Assembly: GCA_009885605.1 (NCBI GenBank)
Contig: VFKK01000064.1
Span: 1 to 48,569, forward strand
Direction: 5' to 3'
Length of the DNA stretch: 48,569 nucleotides
Source of the DNA: Cyclobacteriaceae bacterium
Lineage (GTDB): Bacteria; Bacteroidota; Bacteroidia; Cytophagales; Cyclobacteriaceae
In this document: positions 33,311 through 40,899 of the stretch, piece after piece
Position numbering within the stretch: the first letter of the stretch is position 1
Layout: every line of letters begins with the position of its first letter
The notes under the pieces: model-generated
Seen by the model: only the letters and a program-made list of their open reading frames with translations
Told to the model about the DNA's origin: nothing
Database searches by the model: none
Position numbers and translations under genes: made by a program

Positions 33311-34243
33311 ATGAAAATTAAAAAATATCTCCTCACTTACCTGAAAGGTGTGGCAATGGGGGCCGCAGATATAGTACCCGGAGTTTCCGGGGGTTCGATA
33401 GCTTTTATTACCGGGATTTACGAGGAGCTTCTGAACAGTATCAATTCCTTCAATGGAGAGAATTTGAAGCTTCTTCTCAAGTTTAAACTTTTGGACTTTT
33501 ATAAAGCGGTCAATGGTAGTTTTCTTCTAAGCCTTTTGCTGGGGATCATGACCAGTATTTTTTCAATGTCAAGTTTGATTACCTATCTGATGAGTGATCA
33601 TCCGATTCCGCTTTGGTCGTTCTTCTGCGGATTGATTTTGATCAGTGCATTTTTGATTTTAAAAGACATAACCCGTTGGAACCTGGGTGTGATATTGTCA
33701 TTACTGGCAGGTACCTTAATTGCTTATTTCATCACCGAATTACCTCCGACAAGTACGCCTGATGCACTTTGGTTTACCTTTGTGTCCGGAGCAATTGCCA
33801 TTTGCGCCATGATTTTGCCAGGTATCAGCGGGAGTTTTATCCTTTTGATTATGGGTAGATACGAGGGAATTCTTGAGGCTGTAAACAACAGAGATATTCT
33901 TACTTTGGCTGTGTTTGCATTAGGTTGCGCAGTCGGAATCCTATCATTTAGCCGAGTCGTTTCCTGGCTTTTGAAAAATTACCACGCCATTACCATCGGT
34001 CTGCTAGCGGGATTTATGTTGGGATCCGTAAATGAGTTATGGCCTTGGAAAATTGTCACTGCTTATCGGACATCGTCCACAGGAGAGGAAAAACCATTTT
34101 TGATGGAAAATATTTTTCCGGGTACTTATTTGGAGCAAACAGGAATCGAACCGCAGATTTTGTTTGCCGTAGCTGCGTTTATTTTTGGAATCCTTTTGGT
34201 TTTTGGAATAGAGAGAACAGCAAATTATCTGAAGAAATCATGA
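33311..34243 (+). CDS. DUF368 polyprenyl-phosphate transporter (PopT type)
   Basis: From ATG 33311 the 310-residue protein has eight or more membrane segments. It contains two related half-motifs: GAADIVPGVSGGSIAFITGIYEE near the start and AICAMILPGISGSFILLIMGRYE in the middle, showing an internal duplication. DUF368 proteins were recently shown to return undecaprenyl phosphate across the membrane so that it can be reused for cell-wall and glycan synthesis. The upstream TTG at 33281 would start inside the hairpin loop region and is rejected. Its stop overlaps the aroE start (ATGA), so the two are coupled. Confidence 0.9.
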   Translation: MKIKKYLLTYLKGVAMGAADIVPGVSGGSIAFITGIYEELLNSINSFNGENLKLLLKFKLLDFYKAVNGSFLLSLLLGIMTSIFSMSSLITYLMSDHPIPLWSFFCGLILISAFLILKDITRWNLGVILSLLAGTLIAYFITELPPTSTPDALWFTFVSGAIAICAMILPGISGSFILLIMGRYEGILEAVNNRDILTLAVFALGCAVGILSFSRVVSWLLKNYHAITIGLLAGFMLGSVNELWPWKIVTAYRTSSTGEEKPFLMENIFPGTYLEQTGIEPQILFAVAAFIFGILLVFGIERTANYLKKS

Positions 34244-34977
34244 GAAAGTTTGGCCTGATCGGTTACCCTTTAGGGCATTCATTTTCGAAGAAATACTTCA
34301 CTGCCAAGTTTGAAAAGGAAGGAATCGCTGATTGCAGTTTTGACCTCTATGAGATTCCCCAAATAATGGACTTTGAGAAGGTTTTGTCAGAAAATCCAGA
34401 GCTGGAAGGGATGTCAGTCACGATACCATACAAACAGGATGTGATTCCTTATCTGGATGAATTGGACCCTGCCTGTGAGGCAATTGGGGCGGTGAATTGT
34501 ATCAAGATTAGTAAGGATAGCTTGAAGGGCTACAATACAGATTACATTGGATTCAGGCTTTCTATTGAAAAATGGCTTCAAGGCCAACAAGTAAAAGCGT
34601 TGGTATTGGGAACTGGAGGTGCTTCCAAAGCTGTCAAAGAGGCGTTGAAGGATTTGAAAATTGAGTTTCTGTCCGTTTCGAGGAACTCTGCTCCGGGTTT
34701 GATTGCCTATGAGGATTTATCCTTTAATCCTGAAATCCTAAAAGGACATCAATTGATTATCAATACGACACCCTTGGGCACTTTTCCGAAGGTGGAGGAA
34801 ATCCCACAGATTCCCCTGGATCAGTTGAATTCAAGCCATCTGGTATTTGATTTAGTCTATAATCCTGCCGAAACGATGCTGATGAAAGCTTGCGTTGTAG
34901 CCGGAGGAAAAGCCCAAAATGGATTGGAAATGTTGGAATTTCAGGCAGAGGCAGCCTGGAAAATCTGGAACGAGTAA
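34240..34977 (+). CDS. aroE: Shikimate dehydrogenase
   Basis: From ATG 34240 the 245-residue protein has the AroE substrate-binding start FGLIGYPLGHSFSKKYF. The catalytic lysine is in MSVTIPYKQDVIPYLDELD, then AIGAVNCI, the catalytic aspartate in NTDYIGF, and the NADP-binding loop VLGTGGASKAVKEAL. It reduces 3-dehydroshikimate to shikimate in aromatic amino-acid synthesis. At 245 residues it is slightly shorter than typical AroE (about 270). The start overlaps the DUF368 stop by ATGA. A longer frame begins at 34039 inside the DUF368 gene but adds only an out-of-frame translation of that gene. Confidence 0.95.
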   Translation: MRKFGLIGYPLGHSFSKKYFTAKFEKEGIADCSFDLYEIPQIMDFEKVLSENPELEGMSVTIPYKQDVIPYLDELDPACEAIGAVNCIKISKDSLKGYNTDYIGFRLSIEKWLQGQQVKALVLGTGGASKAVKEALKDLKIEFLSVSRNSAPGLIAYEDLSFNPEILKGHQLIINTTPLGTFPKVEEIPQIPLDQLNSSHLVFDLVYNPAETMLMKACVVAGGKAQNGLEMLEFQAEAAWKIWNE

Positions 34978-35218
34978 GCAATTTTTTTTAGGCAAGTTGC
35001 GTCGGAGTTGTATTTCATTTGCTAAAAGACGAATAAATAGCAGACAGATTCCAGGAATAAGTAAAGCAGGTTCATTATGGAAATTCCCTTAAACCAGATG
35101 ATTCAAAAAGGCTTAGATGGTGAAAAATTGCACTTTCAAATACCATTTTGAGGGCTAGGTCTCAACCTTTCGAAACAAGACAGTGATTTTTTATTGACCG
35201 TTGAGTCTTTGACCCCAA

Positions 35219-35240
35219 CCTGAAATTTTTAAACTTCAGG
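35219..35240. promoter_or_regulatory. 22-bp palindrome just before tag
   Basis: The sequence has the form CCTGAA-n-TTT-TT-AAA-n-TTCAGG, a dyad with only one mismatched pair. It ends 1 nt before the tag ATG (35242). It could be a repressor operator or an RNA hairpin that hides the start codon. Confidence 0.55.
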
Positions 35241-35241
35241 C

Positions 35242-35811
35242 ATGGAAAAAGCACAAGACAACCTAAGCCGGTGCCCCTGGTGTCTGGGATTCCCCGAATA
35301 TGTCAAATACCACGATACCGAATGGGGAGTTCCGGTATGGGATGACCGGATACATTTTGAATTCCTAATTTTGGAAAGTGCTCAGGCAGGATTAAGCTGG
35401 GCGACTATTTTGAAAAAGAGGGAGGGGTATCGAAGAGCTTTTGCTGATTTCGATTATCAAGTCGTAGCTGAATTTCCGGAGAGTTATGTGCAGGAATTGC
35501 TGCTGGATCCTGGCATCATCCGGAATACATTGAAAATCAGGGCAGCCATCAACAATGCCCGCTGTTTTATGAAAGTGCAGGAGGAGTTTGGATCCTTCTC
35601 AAACTATATCTGGGGATTTGTTGGGGGTAAACCCAAGCAAAACAAATTGGAGTCCATGAAAGAGATAACAGCAACAACAAAAGAGTCAGATTTGCTTGCA
35701 AAAGATCTGAAGAAAAGAGGCTTCAAATTTTTGGGCAGCACGACTGTTTATGCCCACATGCAGGCTACCGGATTGGTCAATGACCATCTGGAAAGCTGTT
35801 TTAGAAATTAG
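35242..35811 (+). CDS. tag: DNA-3-methyladenine glycosylase I
   Basis: The 189-residue protein matches Tag, which removes 3-methyladenine from alkylated DNA. The zinc ligands are conserved: Cys11 and His24 (RCPWCLGFPEYVKYHDTEWG, the same 13-residue spacing as C4-H17 in E. coli) and the C-terminal pair in VNDHLESC. The core VWDDRIHFEFLILESAQAGLSWATILKKREGYRRAF is diagnostic. The gene stands alone after a 264-nt spacer without recognisable features. A 22-bp palindrome directly before the ATG suggests regulation at this gene, as expected for an alkylation-repair enzyme, though no regulator is identified. Confidence 0.96.
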   Translation: MEKAQDNLSRCPWCLGFPEYVKYHDTEWGVPVWDDRIHFEFLILESAQAGLSWATILKKREGYRRAFADFDYQVVAEFPESYVQELLLDPGIIRNTLKIRAAINNARCFMKVQEEFGSFSNYIWGFVGGKPKQNKLESMKEITATTKESDLLAKDLKKRGFKFLGSTTVYAHMQATGLVNDHLESCFRN

Positions 35812-35846
35812 GAGATCATTGCCTTAGAGAGGAAATAAGAGAAAAG

Positions 35847-35878
35847 CCAAAAAAAAGAGGCTCCAATTTGGAGCCTCT
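35847..35878 (-). terminator. Rho-independent terminator of the first nhaD
   Basis: A 10-bp stem (35856-35865 with 35869-35878), loop ATT, is followed on the minus strand by a run of eight or more T. It lies about 26 nt after the nhaD stop and faces the convergent tag gene. Confidence 0.88.
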
Positions 35879-35903
35879 TCTGTTATAGTATAATCCGTAA
35901 AGC

Positions 35904-37268
35904 TTATGCTGCAGATCCTATATGCATCAACAGATACACGCCTGCTCCTGCGAAATATCCAAGTGCTGCCAATAAAGAGATCTTCCTCAGATACCATCCG
36001 AATTCGATTTTTTCCATACCCATTGCTGCCACACCTGCTGCTGAACCAATGATCAAAATACTTCCTCCTGTACCGGCACAATAAGCCAAATACTCCCAAA
36101 TGAAGTGATCCATTGGATAAACCTCAAGGCTATACATTCCCATACTTGCTGCTACCAACGGTACGTTGTCTACAATGGCAGAAAGTAAACCGATGAGTGT
36201 AATAATGATTCTGTTATCACCCAAACTGTCGTTGAGGTATGAAGCAAAATTAGCTAAGGTTCCCATAGACTGAAGAGAGCCTACCGCTAATAAAATGCCG
36301 AGGAAAAACAAGACACTTGGCATGTCAATTTTCGTAAGCGCATGGCCTGCGGAGTAATTCTTTCTCTCGGCTTCATCCAGGTCAGGGTTAATGAGTTCAG
36401 ATATAACCCAAAGAATACCCAAACCCAACAACATACCCAAATATGGAGGCAAGTGTGTGACGGTTTTGAAGATTGGAACCGAGATCAATGCTCCAATGCC
36501 GAGGATTAACATCAGGTTACCGGAAGTGATACTAGAGGCATCGGTTTTTTTATCTTCCTCGAATTCTCCCAACGTACCTTTCAAAGTAAACGTGAGGTAA
36601 ATCAAGGGAACCAGCACACAAACGATACTTGGAAGGAATACATTCTTCATGATTGCTGCAGCAGATATTTGTCCGCCAATCCAAAGCATGGTTGTTGTTA
36701 CGTCGCCAATTGGAGACCACGCACCACCCGCATTTGCCGCGATGATGATCATACCGGCGAAAAAAAGTCTCATCTCTTTATCAGGGATCAGTTTCCTGAT
36801 CAGTGAGACCATCACGATTGTGGTCGTCAGATTATCCAAAACAGAAGAAAGGAAGAAGGTTACGATACAAACTACCCAAAGCAGCATGATTGGGTTTTTC
36901 GTCTTGATTCGATCTGTAATAAATTTGAATCCCTGGTGCGCATCAACCAATTCGACAATTGTCATAGCTCCCATTAGGAAGAATAGGATTTGAGCAATCT
37001 CGTTCAAGTGATGTCCCAATGATTCTGAGACGTACTCCAAATGGATCTCCCCCGCACTTAAACTGGCCGCTTTTTCACCAAGTTCATGAACAAAATTAGT
37101 ATACCGGGTGCTATTCAAAAGGGTTTCCGGCGCATCTGAAACAGCGAAGAGAGTCCAACAAATAACAGCTGTCAACAAAGCTGATGCAGTCTTGTTGATT
37201 TTTATCGGATGTTCCAGGGCTATCGCCAGGTATCCGAGGACAAAGACTATAATGATTACAAACTCCAT
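35904..37268 (-). CDS. nhaD: NhaD-type Na+/H+ antiporter, copy 1
   Basis: The 454-residue protein has about 12 membrane segments and the ion-transporter-superfamily motifs of NhaD: SSVLDNLTTTIVMVSLIRKL, AANAGGAWSPIGDVTTTMLWIGG, IVDNVPLVAASMGMYSL and CAGTGGSILIIGSAAGVAAMGM. NhaD exchanges Na+ (or Li+) for H+ at the inner membrane, giving salt and alkali tolerance. It is nearly the same protein as the second copy at 38015-39373 (most residues identical; third codon positions differ often), so both copies are old and under purifying selection. It differs most in the charged loop near residue 240 and at the C-terminus (HIGSAA). A decayed gdh 3' end lies 228 nt upstream. Confidence 0.93.
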   Translation of the reverse strand: MEFVIIIVFVLGYLAIALEHPIKINKTASALLTAVICWTLFAVSDAPETLLNSTRYTNFVHELGEKAASLSAGEIHLEYVSESLGHHLNEIAQILFFLMGAMTIVELVDAHQGFKFITDRIKTKNPIMLLWVVCIVTFFLSSVLDNLTTTIVMVSLIRKLIPDKEMRLFFAGMIIIAANAGGAWSPIGDVTTTMLWIGGQISAAAIMKNVFLPSIVCVLVPLIYLTFTLKGTLGEFEEDKKTDASSITSGNLMLILGIGALISVPIFKTVTHLPPYLGMLLGLGILWVISELINPDLDEAERKNYSAGHALTKIDMPSVLFFLGILLAVGSLQSMGTLANFASYLNDSLGDNRIIITLIGLLSAIVDNVPLVAASMGMYSLEVYPMDHFIWEYLAYCAGTGGSILIIGSAAGVAAMGMEKIEFGWYLRKISLLAALGYFAGAGVYLLMHIGSAA

Positions 37269-37496
37269 CTTTAATAGTTGTTTTTTGGTTGATTATTTAG
37301 GTTTGGGAAAAACTCGAATTCAAAATTTGATCGCGATTCTACCTTCTTTCTGATAATTTTCCTAACTAAACACCAAGATTTTAGAATCTATGTGTATTTC
37401 GAAAGAATGAATTTTTGGCTAAGAGATTTAGACTTTTAAGGAAAGGTTTTACCGATATTCTAAAGTATTCCCAAAACTTATTTTTGGACTAATAAT

Positions 37497-37765
37497 TTAC
37501 ATAAGCTGTGATAAAGCTATTTCATAGGAATTTTGGGCGAGTTTGGTTTTCCAGGGATTTACTTCAAAAGTCTTTTTCAGTTCATTTTTGATTGTGTTGC
37601 TGACACCCGAATATATCGATTGATCGGTATTTCCCCTTTTCCGCTCATCCAATGGGCAGATATGAGAGTCTTGCCTCCTTTGGTAATTAAATAAGGGATG
37701 AGGGAAACTCATTCATCCGTTTAGATTCCAATCGGCCCGAGACAATTTTGGAATTTGGAAAACAA
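37497..37765 (-). pseudogene. Relic of the 3' end of glutamate dehydrogenase gene
   Basis: The minus strand ends in KTKLAQNSYEIALSQLM-stop, against KTKLAQNSYEIALAQLM-stop in the intact gdh at 39598. Further upstream it reads LGPIGI-stop-TDE-stop-VSLIP, matching VGPIGVWADEQVAVIP, with stops at 37721-37723 and 37713-37715 and a frameshifted stretch between. The homology continues past the stop codon (37457-37496 with 39559-39597: ATTCTAAAGTATT and CCAAAACTTAT), so the downstream spacer was copied too. Only about 90 codons survive of 408. It shows that the gdh-nhaD unit was duplicated and this gdh copy then lost. Confidence 0.92.
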
Positions 37766-37957
37766 AAAGGAGAAATTGGAGGGGATCCCGTCAAAGGAGT
37801 CAGATATTCTGGAAAAAGATTCTAAGAAGATTGATTCAAGTTCTAGGGAAATCTAATTTCTCTCCACCTCCAAGTGCCTGTCAGCGTCAATAGCTCTTTG
37901 GAAACCTATCTCGGAACCTGGAAGGGGTTTGTTTTTCAAGGGGTGATATTCCGAGGG
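37766..37957. other. Spacer of unknown content between gdh relic and second nhaD
   Basis: This completes the stretch 37269-38014 that has no working gene. No convincing reading frame, box or hairpin was seen in it. It may hold gdh sequence decayed beyond recognition: a few short matches continue to about 37785. Confidence 0.4.
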
Positions 37958-37998
37958 AAAATAAAAAGAAAGAGGACCTGCTGTGGGGCCTCTTTCTT
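37958..37998 (-). terminator. Rho-independent terminator of the second nhaD
   Basis: AAGAAAGAGG (37966-37975) pairs with CCTCTTTCTT (37989-37998), and the minus strand continues with TTTTTATTTT. It begins 17 nt after the nhaD stop. It differs in sequence from the terminator of copy 1. Confidence 0.85.
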
Positions 37999-38014
37999 GG
38001 GGAATAATTTTTTT

Positions 38015-39373
38015 TTAAATCTCTCCGTGCATGAATAAATAAACCAGCGCGCCACCTAGATAACCCATAAATGCCAGCAAAGAAATCTTTCTCAGGTACC
38101 AACCAAATTCGATCTTTTCCATTCCCATTGCGGCAACTCCGGCAGCTGAACCAATCACCAGGATACTTCCTCCGGTACCTGCACAATAAGCCAAATATTC
38201 CCAAATGAAATCATCCATTGGATACATTTCAAGGCTATACATGCCCATACTTGCAGCGACCAAAGGCACGTTGTCAACGATAGCTGAAAGAACACCGATC
38301 AGGGTAATGATGATTCTGTTATCACCAATGGAGTCATTCAGGTACGTTGCAAAATTGGATAGTGTCCCCATTGATTGAAGCGAGCCTACCGCCAGTAAAA
38401 TGCCGAGAAAGAACAATACGCTCGGCATGTCAATTTTTGTAAGTGCATGGCCTGCGGTGTAATTTTTCCTTTCATGTTCATCCATGTTAGGATTGATCAG
38501 TTCTGAAACGATCCAAAGAACTCCCAAACCTAACAACATACCCATATAGGGAGGCAAATGAGTGGTGGTTTTGAAGATTGGAACGGCGATCAAAACACCT
38601 ATGCCAAGGAGCAACATCAAGTTGCCGGTTAAAACTGCCGGTTTATAAGTTTTTGTGGATTCCTTAAAATCCCCCAAAGTACCTTTTAAGGTAAAACTCA
38701 AATAAAGCAACGGGATTAACATCGTGACTAAGCTTGGTAAAAACACATTCCTGATGATAGCTCCGGCAGATATCTGCCCCCCAATCCAAAGCATCGTAGT
38801 AGTCACATCACCGATTGGAGACCAGGCACCGCCTGCATTTGCAGCGATGATAATCATACCTGCAAAAAAAAGTCGCATCTCTTTATCAGGAATTAATTTC
38901 CTAATCAGAGAAACCATTACGATAGTAGTGGTAAGGTTATCCAGGACTGAAGAAAGGAAGAAAGCGACAATACACACAACCCACAACAGCATAATTGGGT
39001 TTTTCGTCTTGATTCTGTCCGTTATAAACTTAAACCCATGATGCGCATCAACCAATTCGACAATTGTCATCGCTCCCATCAGGAAGAAAAGAATCTGGGC
39101 AATTTCATCTAAATGATGCCCCAACGATTCTGAGACGTATTCCAGATGAATTTCTTCAGGACTTAAAGTACCTGCTTTTTCACCCAGTTCATGAAGGAAA
39201 TCGATATATCGGGTACTGTTTAAGAGAGTTTCTGGTGCATCCGAAACAGTGAAAATCGTCCAACAAATTACTGCTGTTACCAAAGCTGAGGCAGTCTTAT
39301 TTATTTTGATCGGATGTTCAAAGGCTATCGCCAGGTATCCGATTACAAAAACAATAATGATTATGAACTCCAT
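38015..39373 (-). CDS. nhaD: NhaD-type Na+/H+ antiporter, copy 2
   Basis: This 452-residue antiporter shares all membrane segments and motifs with copy 1: SSVLDNLTTTIVMVSLIRKL, AANAGGAWSPIGDVTTTMLW, IVDNVPLVAASMGMYSLEMYPMDDF and GTGGSILVIGSAAGVAAMGMEK. Differences cluster in the loop after FTLKGTLGDF (ESTKTYKPAVLTG instead of EEDKKTDASSITSG) and in the last 15 residues. It lies 224 nt downstream of intact gdh, the same distance at which copy 1 lies from the gdh relic, so this pair keeps the ancestral gdh-nhaD arrangement. Two copies may differ in pH range, ion or expression; the sequence does not say. Confidence 0.93.
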   Translation of the reverse strand: MEFIIIIVFVIGYLAIAFEHPIKINKTASALVTAVICWTIFTVSDAPETLLNSTRYIDFLHELGEKAGTLSPEEIHLEYVSESLGHHLDEIAQILFFLMGAMTIVELVDAHHGFKFITDRIKTKNPIMLLWVVCIVAFFLSSVLDNLTTTIVMVSLIRKLIPDKEMRLFFAGMIIIAANAGGAWSPIGDVTTTMLWIGGQISAGAIIRNVFLPSLVTMLIPLLYLSFTLKGTLGDFKESTKTYKPAVLTGNLMLLLGIGVLIAVPIFKTTTHLPPYMGMLLGLGVLWIVSELINPNMDEHERKNYTAGHALTKIDMPSVLFFLGILLAVGSLQSMGTLSNFATYLNDSIGDNRIIITLIGVLSAIVDNVPLVAASMGMYSLEMYPMDDFIWEYLAYCAGTGGSILVIGSAAGVAAMGMEKIEFGWYLRKISLLAFMGYLGGALVYLFMHGEI

Positions 39374-39597
39374 TTTAGAATAATTTTTGGCTTATTAATG
39401 TCAGTTTGACAAACCTCGATCCAAACTGAAATGTTGATTTGATCTTTGATCAGGTATTTTTCCAGGCCAAACATCAACCCTTAGTTTGTTCCAATTTTTA
39501 CGGAAGAGGGAATTTGGACTAACTGAACAAGACCTGAAACAGATCCTTGAACAGCAAATTCTAAAGTATTTCCAAAACTTATGGGGGGAACCATAAT

Positions 39598-40824
39598 TTA
39601 CATAAGCTGTGCTAAAGCTATTTCATAGGAATTTTGGGCCAGTTTAGTTTTGCCTTGATTTGATGCAAAAGTTTTCTCAAGGGCATTTTTAATTGTGATA
39701 CTTACATCCGAAAATATGGCCTGATCGGTAATCTCCACCATGTCGCTCATGAGATAGGCAAACACCCGGGCCATCCCACAGTTTGCGATGAAATCCGGAA
39801 TGACAGCTACTTGCTCATCCGCCCAAACTCCGATTGGCCCAACGAAAATTTCTGAATCGGCAAAAGGCACATTCGCTCCACAGGAGATCACTTCAAGTCC
39901 GGCTTTGACCATTCTCTCCGTCTGCTGCTGAGTGATAAGTCGTGAAGCCGCTGCTGGAATAAAGATCTCGGAAGGGATGTCCCAGATTTTGTCATTGATC
40001 TCTGCAAATGGAATCATATTCTCTGATACAAGTGTGTTCCCATCTCTTTTCAGGAATAAGTCCCGGATCTCATCCAAGTTGAATCCATCTTCCTTAATTA
40101 CTCCTCCATTTTTGTCGATAATCCCTACGATTTTCACTCCTTCCACTGAAAGGAAACAAGCTGCTGCCGCGCCAACATTTCCCCAACCTTGGATGATTGC
40201 ACGCTTACCTTTGATATCGCCTCCCCAGATTTTATAAAAATGAAGCACAGCTTCTGCGACTCCATAGCCGGTGATCATATCGGCGACCGTGTATTTTTTG
40301 GTACCATTTGGAGTAAAGTTGGGATCCTCAAGCACTTTGGATACGCCTTGGCGCAACTGGCCAATTTTTCTGATTTTTTGTGGCTCTGTGGCATGAAAAT
40401 GCCCGTTTACAACTCCTTCCTGCGGATGCCAAAGTCCGTATGATTCCGTGATTGGGATTACTTCATGGATTTCGTCGACATTCAGATCTCCGCCGGTACC
40501 ATAGTAACTTTTCAAAAGTGGCATGACTGCTTTGTACCATCTCTGAAGTACAGCTTCTTTTCGCGGATCATTGGGGTCAAAGTTGATTCCTGATTTTGCT
40601 CCTCCGATTGCAGGACCTGATACGGTGAATTTCACCTCCATCGTCTTGGCAAGGGATTCTACTTCGCGTTTGTCAAGACCTTTTCTCATCCTTGTGCCAC
40701 CGCCCGCAGCACCGCCTCTTAAGGAATTAATCACCACCCAGCCTTCTGCTTCAGATTCGCTGTCACTCCACTCGAAAATGATCTCCGGCTGTTTGTTTTC
40801 AAACTTTTTTAATAACTCTTGCAT
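39598..40824 (-). CDS. Glu/Leu/Phe/Val dehydrogenase family protein (probable glutamate dehydrogenase)
   Basis: The 408-residue protein has the catalytic region VSGPAIGGAKSGINFDPND (Lys77) and YYGTGGDLNVDE, then a Rossmann domain with IIQGWGNVGAAAACFL. These enzymes oxidatively deaminate an amino acid, usually glutamate, with NAD(P). The form GGAKSGI, instead of the GGGKGG of many glutamate dehydrogenases, and the Gly-rich RGGAAGGGTRMRKG loop are typical of the Bacteroidota members. Substrate choice between Glu and a branched-chain amino acid cannot be fixed by eye. It precedes nhaD copy 2 on the same strand. A relic of its 3' end lies at 37497. Confidence 0.92.
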   Translation of the reverse strand: MQELLKKFENKQPEIIFEWSDSESEAEGWVVINSLRGGAAGGGTRMRKGLDKREVESLAKTMEVKFTVSGPAIGGAKSGINFDPNDPRKEAVLQRWYKAVMPLLKSYYGTGGDLNVDEIHEVIPITESYGLWHPQEGVVNGHFHATEPQKIRKIGQLRQGVSKVLEDPNFTPNGTKKYTVADMITGYGVAEAVLHFYKIWGGDIKGKRAIIQGWGNVGAAAACFLSVEGVKIVGIIDKNGGVIKEDGFNLDEIRDLFLKRDGNTLVSENMIPFAEINDKIWDIPSEIFIPAAASRLITQQQTERMVKAGLEVISCGANVPFADSEIFVGPIGVWADEQVAVIPDFIANCGMARVFAYLMSDMVEITDQAIFSDVSITIKNALEKTFASNQGKTKLAQNSYEIALAQLM

Positions 40825-40850
40825 GTATTTAGTTGGGTTTATTTCTCGGG

Positions 40851-40858
40851 CAAAAATA
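40851..40858 (-). promoter_or_regulatory. -7 box (TATTTTTG) upstream of glutamate dehydrogenase
   Basis: An exact TAnnTTTG match lies on the minus strand 26 nt before the ATG at 40824, predicting a leader of about 20 nt. A TTTG about 25 nt further upstream is a poorly spaced -33 candidate. Confidence 0.5.
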
Positions 40859-40899
40859 GAGAAATTAACCTCCCCGCCTAAATCAAACTCGGAAGTAGA

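Noticed and set aside
34039..34239. A longer aroE start inside the DUF368 gene
   Set aside because: The extra 67 residues are an out-of-frame translation of the DUF368 coding sequence; the AroE fold starts at FGLIGYPLGHS, and ATG 34240 shares ATGA with the upstream stop.
34978..35218. Spacer between aroE and tag, checked for an RNA gene or small frame
   Set aside because: No tRNA-like fold, hairpin with T-run or coding frame with credible start was seen.
36649..36993. Open frames antisense to both nhaD genes at matching places (also 38724-39041)
   Set aside because: Their similarity to each other follows from the nhaD duplication, and the products look like shadows of membrane-helix codons, so they are not taken as conserved overlapping genes.
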